From assembly GCF_017743865.1 (NCBI RefSeq), contig NZ_JAGHRJ010000006.1, positions 62,001 to 126,000 of the forward strand: a DNA stretch of 64,000 nt, written 5' to 3'. This document shows positions 54,184 to 62,137 of this stretch, piece by piece. Every line of letters starts with the position of its first letter. The first letter of the stretch is position 1. Source of the DNA: Labrenzia sp. R4_2 (GTDB lineage: Bacteria; Pseudomonadota; Alphaproteobacteria; Rhizobiales; Stappiaceae). A program made the translations under genes and the position numbers. The notes beneath the pieces are model-generated. The model saw nothing but the letters and a program-made list of their open reading frames with translations. It was not told the DNA's origin and did no database searches.

Positions 54184-57156
54184 TTAGTGCGCTTCATCCC
54201 AGTTGTCGGCCGCGCGGGCGTCGACCTGCAGCGGCACCGACAATTTCAGCGCAGGATCGCAGGCGTTTTCCATCACGTCCTTGATGAGCGGGATGGTCGC
54301 CTCAACCTGATCCTCCGGCACTTCAAAAATCAGTTCATCATGCACCTGCAGCAACATCTGCGCGTCCAGTTTTGAAGCCTTCAGACGGTCTTCCATGCGC
54401 ACCATGGCCCGGCGCAGGATATCGGCCGCGGAGCCCTGGATCGGCGCGTTGATCGCCGCCCGCTCATAAAAATTGCGCATGTTCGGGTTCTTGGTGTTCA
54501 CGTCCGGATAATGCGCCTTGCGGCCAAAGATCGTGGTGACATAACCATCCGCGTGGACCTGTTTCTTGACCGCTTCCATGTACTCCTTGATGCCCGGGAA
54601 ACGTTCGAAATAGGTCTTGATGTAGTCGCCCGCCTCGCCGCGCGAAATACCGAGCTGGTTGGCCAATCCGAAGGCGGAGATGCCGTAGATGATGCCGAAG
54701 TTGATGGCCTTGGCCTGACGGCGGACCATCGGGTCCATGCCCTCGATCGGTGTGCCGAACATTTCGCTTGCCGTCATCGCGTGAATGTCGAGCCCGTCCT
54801 CGAAGGCCTTTTTCAGCTGCGGAATATCTGCCATGTGAGCGAGCACACGCAACTCGATCTGGCTGTAGTCGGCCGAAATCAGCTTCTGACCCTTTTCGGC
54901 AATGAAGGCCTGGCGGATCTTGCGTCCGGCCTCCGTTCTAACCGGTATGTTCTGCAGGTTCGGTTCAGAGGAAGACAGCCGTCCGGTGGTTGTCGCCGCG
55001 AGCGAATAGGACGTGTGCACGCGTTTCGTTTCCGGGTTGATATAACCCGGCAAGGCATCCGTATACGTTGATTTCAGCTTCGACAGCTGCCGCCATTCAA
55101 CGATTTTCGACGGCAGCGGGTGGCCTTCGGCTGCAAGATCTTCCAGAACTTGGGCAGAAGTCGACCAGGCCCCGGTCTTGGTCTTCTTGCCGCCGGGAAG
55201 GCCCATCTTGCCGAAGAGAATGTCGCCGAGCTGTTTTGGCGAACCGACATTGAAGGTTTCACCGGCAAGCTCATAGATCTCGCTTTCCAGCGCCGCCGCG
55301 CCCTGTGCAAAATCGCCTGACAGACGCGAAAGCATCTGCCGGTCAACGGAAATGCCGCGCTTTTCCATGCGCGCCAGCACCGGCACCATCGGCCGCTCCA
55401 GCGTCTCGTAGACCGTTGCCATGTGATCGCTGGCAAGGCGCGGTTTCAGGATCAGCCACAGGCGCAGGGTGACATCAGCATCCTCAGCCGCATAGGCAGT
55501 TGCCTTGTCGATCGCGACCTTGTCGAAGGTGATCATCGACTTGCCCGAGCCGCAGACCTCCTTGAACGGGATCGGCTTGTGATCGAGCCAGCGTTCAGAC
55601 AACTCATCCATGCCATTGCCGCCTTTGCCCGCATCCACGGTGTAGGACAGCAGCATGGTGTCGTCATAAGGGCCGACGTCAACGCCATGTCGGGTCATCA
55701 CCAGCCAGTCGTACTTGAGGTTCTGCGCGATTTTCAGGACGCCGCGATCCTCCAGCATCGGCTTCAGCGCTTTCAGCGCATCGTCCAGCGGGATCTGGTC
55801 CGGCAAAAGTCCACCACCGCCGAGAAGGTCGCCTTCGCCGTCCTTGTGGGTCAGCGGAATGTAGCAGGCCTTGCCCGGCTCGCAGCTTAGCGAAATCCCG
55901 ACAAGCTCCGCACGCATGGCATCGAGCGAGGTGGTTTCCGTATCAAAGGCGACATAGCCCTTTTCATAGGCTGCATCGATCCACGGCTGGAGCTGATCCA
56001 AGGTGGTGACGGTTTCATAGGCACTGGAATCGACCGGGATCGCGCCGATCTTGGCAGCACGCTCATCAGCCACGGTCTGCGGCACCATCAGTCCGTCCGG
56101 CGCAGTTTTTTCGCCGGCACCGCTGCTGTCTGTATCAGGCGCGGACATGCCGCCCGGGCGGTCCATTATCCGGCCCTTGTGGTCTGGCACATCCCAGCCA
56201 GGAACCTCAAGGTCGGATGCCTCTACATTGGCAAGATCCGCTCCAGTCACTTCCGCTACGCGCTTGGTGAGTGTCGAAAAGCCCATCGCCTTCAAGAAGC
56301 CGACGGCCTTCGGCCCGTCGATGTCACAAACCGAAAGATCTGCGACCGGTATTTCGACCGGCACGTCCTGCTTGAGCGTCACCAACTGTTTGGAGACGCG
56401 GGCCTGGTCGGCGAATTCGATCAGGTTTTCCCGGCGCTTCTTCTGCTTGATGGTTTCGGCTTTTTCCAGCAGCGTTTCCAGATCGCCGAATTCATTGATC
56501 AAGAGCGCTGCGGTTTTCAGACCGATGCCCGGAACGCCCGGCACGTTGTCAACGCTGTCGCCGGCGAGCGACTGCACCTCGATCACCTTGTCCGGGCCAA
56601 CGCCAAATTTTTCAAAGACTTCCGCTTCCCCAAAAGTCTTGTTTTTCATCGTGTCGATCATGCCGATCTTCGGGCCGATCAGCTGCATCAGGTCCTTGTC
56701 GCCGGACACAATGGTCACGCGCGCGCCCTGTTCGGCGGCTTGCCGGGCATAGGTCGCGATCAGATCGTCAGCCTCAAAGCCTTCCTGCTCGATGCAGTGG
56801 GTGGAAAAGGCGCGCGTCGCTTCCCGGATCAGGCCGAATTGCGGCACCAGATCTTCCGGCGGCGGCGGGCGCTGCGCCTTGTATTCCGGATAAATGTCGG
56901 ACCGGAACGTTTGTGCGGAATGGTCAAAAATCACCGCGAAATGGGTCGGCTCATCGCCTTCTTCCGGGGTCAGGCCTTCCTGCAGCAGCTTCCACAGCAT
57001 GTTGCAGAAGCCGGAGACGGCGCCGACCGGCAAACCATCCGGCTTGCGCGTCAAAGGCGGCAGCGCGTGATAGGCGCGGAAAATAAAGGTCGAGCCATCA
57101 ACCAGGATCAGGTGGTCGTCAGCGGTGAGAGCGGCGGAAGATTCTTGTGTCGACAT
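54184..57156 (-). CDS. polA: DNA polymerase I
   Basis: 990 residues with all three domains: 5' nuclease (about 15-310), 3'-5' exonuclease with intact FDTETTSLDA (DxE) near residue 395-410, and polymerase with motif A DYSQIELRVLAHM, motif B RRQAKAINFGIIYGISAFG and motif C LQVHDELIFEV. It handles Okazaki fragment processing and repair. A low-complexity linker rich in Asp and Gly (about 320-360) joins the nuclease to the exonuclease domain. ATG 57156. Confidence 0.97.
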   Translation of the reverse strand: MSTQESSAALTADDHLILVDGSTFIFRAYHALPPLTRKPDGLPVGAVSGFCNMLWKLLQEGLTPEEGDEPTHFAVIFDHSAQTFRSDIYPEYKAQRPPPPEDLVPQFGLIREATRAFSTHCIEQEGFEADDLIATYARQAAEQGARVTIVSGDKDLMQLIGPKIGMIDTMKNKTFGEAEVFEKFGVGPDKVIEVQSLAGDSVDNVPGVPGIGLKTAALLINEFGDLETLLEKAETIKQKKRRENLIEFADQARVSKQLVTLKQDVPVEIPVADLSVCDIDGPKAVGFLKAMGFSTLTKRVAEVTGADLANVEASDLEVPGWDVPDHKGRIMDRPGGMSAPDTDSSGAGEKTAPDGLMVPQTVADERAAKIGAIPVDSSAYETVTTLDQLQPWIDAAYEKGYVAFDTETTSLDAMRAELVGISLSCEPGKACYIPLTHKDGEGDLLGGGGLLPDQIPLDDALKALKPMLEDRGVLKIAQNLKYDWLVMTRHGVDVGPYDDTMLLSYTVDAGKGGNGMDELSERWLDHKPIPFKEVCGSGKSMITFDKVAIDKATAYAAEDADVTLRLWLILKPRLASDHMATVYETLERPMVPVLARMEKRGISVDRQMLSRLSGDFAQGAAALESEIYELAGETFNVGSPKQLGDILFGKMGLPGGKKTKTGAWSTSAQVLEDLAAEGHPLPSKIVEWRQLSKLKSTYTDALPGYINPETKRVHTSYSLAATTTGRLSSSEPNLQNIPVRTEAGRKIRQAFIAEKGQKLISADYSQIELRVLAHMADIPQLKKAFEDGLDIHAMTASEMFGTPIEGMDPMVRRQAKAINFGIIYGISAFGLANQLGISRGEAGDYIKTYFERFPGIKEYMEAVKKQVHADGYVTTIFGRKAHYPDVNTKNPNMRNFYERAAINAPIQGSAADILRRAMVRMEDRLKASKLDAQMLLQVHDELIFEVPEDQVEATIPLIKDVMENACDPALKLSVPLQVDARAADNWDEAH

Positions 57157-57223
57157 GGCGCGGATATTGCCCGCAGACGCGACTGGGGGAAAGACCTAAT
57201 CCACCGCTTTCACATCTCTCCTG

Positions 57224-58258
57224 TCACTCCGCCGCTTGCGGGGCCGTTTTCCGGCCATAGGTGCCGCCGAGATAGGCCCATTCTGGCCGTTTGAACAAGA
57301 ACCAGCCAATGCCGGTTTTCTGGATGACCCACAACAGGATCACCGGCGCAATGACGGCAACGATATTCACGATCAGCGACACGGTGCCAACGTCAAGAAT
57401 ATCGATTTTCAGCAGGATCACCCGCGTGAGGCCCATCGGGAAGAAGAACGCCAGATAGATCACAATGGAGTTCGCGCCAAAGTGGCGCAGGAAATCCATG
57501 CTGCCGGCTTTAACGATGAGCGCGCTGGTGAGAATGATCGCACCCGCGCCGGCTGCTCCGAGTGCCAGCGACACGAGTGGCAATTCAGACCAGCCGATAA
57601 AGACCAGACCACCGTTGATGACGCCCCAGACGAGCAGGAGCGCTAAGCTCAGAGAGACCCTGTCCCGTGCCCACTCTGCAAGCGCAAAGATTTTCGGCGC
57701 GAAAATGTAGCCGGCATAAAAATAAACGAAGCGGGACGCGAACTCATCGACCAAAAGCCAGCCAGTATGAACCGGCGCGATCTGCAAAAGAGCCGCAATC
57801 CCGAGCATCACTTGCCAGGGCACGCCTTTGTCATGCGCCAATTTGCACACGACAAAGAAGATCGGCAGCATGTAGATGAACCACAGCGTTCCAAAGGGCT
57901 GAAAGAAACTAACCAGATAGAACTGAAAAGCTCCCGCCCAGCCCATTTCACCGGCAAAGACCGGCGCTTTCACCGCGAACTGAATGGTCATCCAGAGCAC
58001 ATAAAAGTAGGCGAAATGAACGACTTTCCGGTCGAGATAGAGCTTCCAGTCCCGCGTGATCACGTTAGCCAGGAAAAGACCGGAGATCAGAAAGAAGTCC
58101 GGCATCCGGAAGGGCGCGGCAAAGGCGATGACCGCATGCATCCAGCCGGTTTCACCAGCGGCCGCTTCAACACCCAGAACGGCGTGCATCATGACGACAA
58201 AGACGATGCAAATGCCTTTTGCCGTATCTACCCAATCAACGCGCGGAGCCTGTACCAT
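57224..58258 (-). CDS. Acyltransferase family 3 membrane protein
   Basis: 344 residues with about ten membrane segments. N-terminal RVDWVDTAKGICIVFVVMMH, with the invariant His of this family, plus FRMPDFFLISGLFLA and GTLWFIYML are typical of Acyl_transf_3 (OatA/NodX-like) proteins that O-acylate sugars on the outer face of the inner membrane. Substrate unknown. ATG 58258. It lies upstream of polA on the same strand. Confidence 0.9.
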   Translation of the reverse strand: MVQAPRVDWVDTAKGICIVFVVMMHAVLGVEAAAGETGWMHAVIAFAAPFRMPDFFLISGLFLANVITRDWKLYLDRKVVHFAYFYVLWMTIQFAVKAPVFAGEMGWAGAFQFYLVSFFQPFGTLWFIYMLPIFFVVCKLAHDKGVPWQVMLGIAALLQIAPVHTGWLLVDEFASRFVYFYAGYIFAPKIFALAEWARDRVSLSLALLLVWGVINGGLVFIGWSELPLVSLALGAAGAGAIILTSALIVKAGSMDFLRHFGANSIVIYLAFFFPMGLTRVILLKIDILDVGTVSLIVNIVAVIAPVILLWVIQKTGIGWFLFKRPEWAYLGGTYGRKTAPQAAE

Positions 58259-58374
58259 GACCGTTTACCTGCTTCGGAAATCTCCAATCCGGGCAGGTCT
58301 AGCGCGCAACTGGTAAAAATTACGCATAAAGCAAAGTCACGTTTCGGTGATTTTCTGCGGAAATGGCAAACAAT

Positions 58375-58896
58375 CTATGAGTTCGGTTTTTCCGACCCGT
58401 CGTTCCAGGGACTGATGCGCGGCTGACCGGACGATTGGGTTCCGTCATCCGGGCCGTGGTTGGTTTCTTTCCAGTCGTCCGCATCGAGATCCACAACACC
58501 GTCCTCGTTGCGCGGCCGCATCGTTCCGCCCTCCATGATCACAACATTGGAGCGCGCGATAATGAACTTCGCAAGACTTTCGCGGACCGGCGGAATAAAC
58601 AGCAGCAAACCGATGGCGTCCGTGACAAACCCCGGGATCAATAGCAGAATACTCGCCAGCACAATCATGGCGCCTTGCATGACCTCGTTGCCCGGCGCCC
58701 GTCCTCCATCGAGTTCCTTCTGCATCCGCATCAAGAGCGACAGCCCCTGCTGACGCAGCATGAGCGTGCCGGCCATGGCCGTCAGCACGGTCAAAAGGAT
58801 CGTCGGCAGAACCCCAAGAAGCTCGCCAACCCAAATGAAAACCGAGATTTCGATCAGAGGCAGGAGTATGATGCCTGCTATGATATAAAGTCCCAC
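58375..58896 (-). CDS. FxsA family membrane protein
   Basis: 173 residues. FxsA-like core with three or four membrane segments: GLYIIAGIILLPLIEISVFI, then GTLMLRQQGLSLL and LLLIPGFVTDAIGLLLFIPPVR (shortened). E. coli FxsA suppresses F exclusion of phage T7; the normal role is unknown. The tail is acidic. The GTG at 58896 has GGAG 5 nt upstream; the GTG at 58956 would add 20 residues not typical of the family. Divergent from the Tim44-like gene. Confidence 0.9.
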   Translation of the reverse strand: MGLYIIAGIILLPLIEISVFIWVGELLGVLPTILLTVLTAMAGTLMLRQQGLSLLMRMQKELDGGRAPGNEVMQGAMIVLASILLLIPGFVTDAIGLLLFIPPVRESLAKFIIARSNVVIMEGGTMRPRNEDGVVDLDADDWKETNHGPDDGTQSSGQPRISPWNDGSEKPNS

Positions 58897-59150
58897 GGAG
58901 GCTCCATCGTCTGGTAGGGTGGAAATCTGTACTATCTGACCCAGAGATGTAGACACTCTGTGACAAAAATGCGAGCGGCCGGTCGCTAGGAATGTGCACT
59001 TCGATCAAATTCAGTCTTGCTCTTGGGTCTGGATGCTGGTTGAAGAACCCACTAAATAGAACATATCTGACCTAAACGTGCGTCGCACGGGCCTTGCAAA
59101 ACAAGTCAGAGGCAGCCTACCAGCCTCTGAAAGGGTAGCCGGAATAGAAG

Positions 59151-59888
59151 ATGAATGAAATTTTTGATCCCCTAAATCTGCTGCTTCTTGGACTGGCGGT
59201 GTTCATTTTGTTCCGGTTGCGCTCTGTTCTCGGCAAACGCACCGGCGAGGAACGCCCACCGTTTGACCCATACTCAAAGCCAGAGCAGCAAAATGGTCAG
59301 GCCAACGGCCAGGACAATGTCATTCCGCTGCCGCATCAGGGGCAACAATCGCCGGACGGTTACGACGACATGGCTCCGGCGCGGCAGGAAGAAGATGGTG
59401 AAGTGGTCATCGACAAGGTCGCACCCGCTGGCTCTGCACTGAACAACGCGCTGAAGCAAATCCTGTCCGTTGACCGAAGCTTCGAGCCGGAACCTTTCCT
59501 GCAAGGTGCAAAAGCCGCCTACGAAATGATCGTGATGGCGTTTGCCGATGGCGATAAGAAGGCTCTCAAAAATCTTCTGTCCCGTGACGTGTTTGAAGGC
59601 TTTAGCGCTGCGATTGACGATCGTGAAAAACGCGGTGAGACAATCGAGTCCACGTTCGTTGGGATCGACAAAGCCGAAATCGTGGAAGCGGCCCTCAAGG
59701 ACACCACCGCACAGGTTACTGTCCGGATCCATAGCCAGCTGATCTCCGCAACACGCGACAAAGGCGGCGAAGTTGTTGATGGTGACCCCGCTAAAGTGAC
59801 GGAAGTCATTGATATCTGGACCTTCGCCCGTGACACCGCTACGCGGGATCCGAACTGGAAGCTGGTCGCGACCGAATCCGCCGAGTAA
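59151..59888 (+). CDS. Tim44/TimA family membrane-associated protein
   Basis: 245 residues with one N-terminal membrane helix (about 8-22), a Gln/Asn/Pro-rich linker (about 30-85), and a Tim44-like NTF2 fold at about 95-240 (FLQGAKAAYEMIVMAF, shortened, and VTEVIDIWTFARD). It resembles the mitochondrial import motor subunit Tim44; in alphaproteobacteria homologues are called TimA and their role is open. First gene of an operon with mltA, smr and an XRE gene. Confidence 0.9.
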   Translation: MNEIFDPLNLLLLGLAVFILFRLRSVLGKRTGEERPPFDPYSKPEQQNGQANGQDNVIPLPHQGQQSPDGYDDMAPARQEEDGEVVIDKVAPAGSALNNALKQILSVDRSFEPEPFLQGAKAAYEMIVMAFADGDKKALKNLLSRDVFEGFSAAIDDREKRGETIESTFVGIDKAEIVEAALKDTTAQVTVRIHSQLISATRDKGGEVVDGDPAKVTEVIDIWTFARDTATRDPNWKLVATESAE

Positions 59889-59892
59889 ATTC

Positions 59893-61095
59893 GTGAGTGC
59901 CCCGGCAGGCATGCGCGGATCAACGCGGCCGTCTGGTTTGGCAACAGTATTTAAGGGCGCGGCTTTTGCCGCGTCTCTTTTTGTTCCAGGACCTTTAACT
60001 GCCATGGCGCAAGGCCCGATCCAACCTGCCGATCTTATACCAGTCCAATTCGCCGATCTCAGCGGTTGGGCAACAGACCAGCACGCGGACGCACTCGTTG
60101 CGTTCAAGCGGTTTTGTGGGCCTGGTGCGCCGTCAGCTGCAAACCGGGGACCATTCCAGCTTTCCAAAGGCCATCACAAAGCGCTGTGCGAGGCGGCGCA
60201 AGCGTCAAAGGATGCGCGTTCGTTTTTTGAAACCCATTTCGAGCCATTTCAGGTTCGAGAGCCGGGGTTCGTGACCGGGTATTTCGAACCTGAGGTGGTC
60301 GCGTCACGGGAAAAAACGGCCGAATTCAACGTCCCCCTTCTGAAAAAACCCGATGGGCTCGTTCACGTGCCAGCAAAGGCCCGTCCTTCTGGGTGGCCAA
60401 CACACCTGACACATGGCCGCAGGATCAACGGCCAGGTGACCGAAATGCCCGACCGCAGTGCCATCATGGATGGCGCCCTTGATGGCGAGGGTCTGGAACT
60501 GGTCTGGCTTCGCAACCCGATCGACACCTACTTCATCCATGTCCAGGGCTCGGCGCGCCTGAAACTCGTTGATGGCTCGACGATGCGGGTCGGGTATGCG
60601 GGAAAAACCGGGCACCCCTACACCGGAATCGCCCGGCTTTTGGTTCAGCGCGGTGAAGGCACTCCGGAAGATTTCACGATGTCCGGCTTGCGCCGCTGGC
60701 TGGAACAAAACCCGGATGACCGGGATCCGCTTTTCAAGGAAAACCGGTCCTACATTTTTTTCCGAGAAGTCACTGAAGCTGAACCAGACGAAGGGCCGAT
60801 CGGCGCAGCCGGGCTACCTCTCGTGCCCGGTCGAAGTCTGGCAATCGACGACAGCGCCATGCCGTATGGGGTTCCTGTCTTTGTTTCCGCGGAGTTTGAA
60901 GATCCACAGCAACCCGGTCAGCAATACCGCCGCCTGATGGTGGCCGACGACACAGGTTCTGCAATCAGGGGTCAATCCCGAGGCGACATCTTTGTCGGCT
61001 CCGGAGACGATGCCGGACGCATTGCCGGTGAGATCCGGCATGGAGCCACCTTTACTGTGTTGCTGCCCAGGCGCTCAACTGGCCTCGGGAACTGA
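59893..61095 (+). CDS. mltA: Membrane-bound lytic transglycosylase A
   Basis: 400 residues if GTG 59893 is the start (4 nt after the upstream stop, suggesting coupling); ATG 59911 is the alternative. N-terminal signal peptide (AAFAASLFVPGPLTAMAQ). MltA domains: VTGYFEPEV, ELVWLRNPIDTYFIHVQGSA (20 residues) and a 3D-domain end with VADDTGSAI, GDIFVGSGDDA containing the catalytic Asp. It cleaves peptidoglycan glycan strands. No lipobox Cys is evident, so it may be periplasmic. Confidence 0.93.
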   Translation: MSAPAGMRGSTRPSGLATVFKGAAFAASLFVPGPLTAMAQGPIQPADLIPVQFADLSGWATDQHADALVAFKRFCGPGAPSAANRGPFQLSKGHHKALCEAAQASKDARSFFETHFEPFQVREPGFVTGYFEPEVVASREKTAEFNVPLLKKPDGLVHVPAKARPSGWPTHLTHGRRINGQVTEMPDRSAIMDGALDGEGLELVWLRNPIDTYFIHVQGSARLKLVDGSTMRVGYAGKTGHPYTGIARLLVQRGEGTPEDFTMSGLRRWLEQNPDDRDPLFKENRSYIFFREVTEAEPDEGPIGAAGLPLVPGRSLAIDDSAMPYGVPVFVSAEFEDPQQPGQQYRRLMVADDTGSAIRGQSRGDIFVGSGDDAGRIAGEIRHGATFTVLLPRRSTGLGN

Positions 61096-61099
61096 CGGC

Positions 61100-61666
61100 A
61101 TGAGCAAGCGCGGCAGAAAGGGCATGCTGTCTCCCGAAGACCGGGAACTCTGGGGTAAGGTCGCCAAAACAGCGACACCGCTTGATACAGAGCGCGCCAA
61201 GGCTCAAATGGCAGAGCTGGAACAGTTTATAGATGCAACACCCAAGGCGGCTGCAAAATCTCCGAAAACATCAACCGCAATTCATCCACCAGAACCGGCG
61301 AAACCTGTGGCACCGCCACCATTGCGGCAGCTTGAGCACCGGTACCGCAAGAAACTGGTGCGCGGTGTCAAACAAATCGACGCCCGGATCGACCTGCACG
61401 GCCTGACGCAGGACAGAGCCCATGACCGCTTGCGCGGATTTCTCTATGAAGCCCAGGCGCGCGGACACAAGGTCGTGCTGGTGATTACCGGCAAGGGCGG
61501 CGGGCCCGGCTATGCCTATATGGACGAACGCGGAATTTTGCGCAGAATGGTACCGCAATGGCTGGCAATGCCGGATGTTCGCCACCTTGTCGTCGGCTAC
61601 GAAGAAGCCCACACGACCCATGGCGGATCCGGCGCGCTTTATGTGCGAATAAGAAGACGCAGGTAG
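61100..61666 (+). CDS. Smr/MutS2-like domain protein
   Basis: 188 residues. Variable basic and Pro-rich N-terminal half, then an Smr domain from about residue 90 with ARIDLHG at 96-101 and VLVITGKGGG. Smr domains act as endonucleases on RNA or DNA; the DLHG motif and GKG loop of the active type are present. Four nt after the mltA stop, so in the same operon. Confidence 0.92.
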   Translation: MSKRGRKGMLSPEDRELWGKVAKTATPLDTERAKAQMAELEQFIDATPKAAAKSPKTSTAIHPPEPAKPVAPPPLRQLEHRYRKKLVRGVKQIDARIDLHGLTQDRAHDRLRGFLYEAQARGHKVVLVITGKGGGPGYAYMDERGILRRMVPQWLAMPDVRHLVVGYEEAHTTHGGSGALYVRIRRRR

Positions 61667-61670
61667 GAAC

Positions 61671-62042
61671 GTGACACCTCTTGGGGCCAAAATCCGTGAA
61701 CTCAGAGCAAAGCAGGGTGTTTCCCTCAAAGAAATGGCAGCGGCCCTGTCCGTTTCCAGTGCTTATCTGTCTGCGCTGGAACATGGCAAGCGCGGCAAAC
61801 CAACCTGGTTCTTGGTGCAAAGGATCATTGCCTACTTCAACGTGATCTGGGATGAAGCTGAGGAAATCCAGCGGCTTGCAGAGCTCTCCGACCCGCGGAT
61901 CACCATCGACACTGCCGGCATGAACCCCAAGGCAACGGAACTTGCCAATCAACTCGCCCTGAAAATCGGCGGCCTTTCCGATGCCTCTCTCGAAGGGCTG
62001 CTGCACCAACTGCGCGTTGCCGCCGTAAAAGACGACATCTGA
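61671..62042 (+). CDS. XRE family transcriptional regulator
   Basis: 123 residues. HTH at about 8-60 (SLKEMAAALSVSSAYLSALE) followed by a helical tail. GTG start at 61671, four nt after the smr stop, with AGG upstream. In related genomes this gene closes the tim44-mltA-smr operon and is followed by gyrB; here glnD follows instead. Target unknown. Confidence 0.9.
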   Translation: MTPLGAKIRELRAKQGVSLKEMAAALSVSSAYLSALEHGKRGKPTWFLVQRIIAYFNVIWDEAEEIQRLAELSDPRITIDTAGMNPKATELANQLALKIGGLSDASLEGLLHQLRVAAVKDDI

Positions 62043-62137
62043 CGTGCAACGGTATTTACACGTCCTTATTATCAAGGCGCTATAAACCGCGCGCGCCGCA
62101 ATTCGGCAATGACCTATTTTGGAAGTTTGAGATCGGT

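Noticed and set aside
56179-57294. 371-codon open frame on the plus strand
   Set aside because: Antisense to polA and the end of the acyltransferase gene; no domain recognised.
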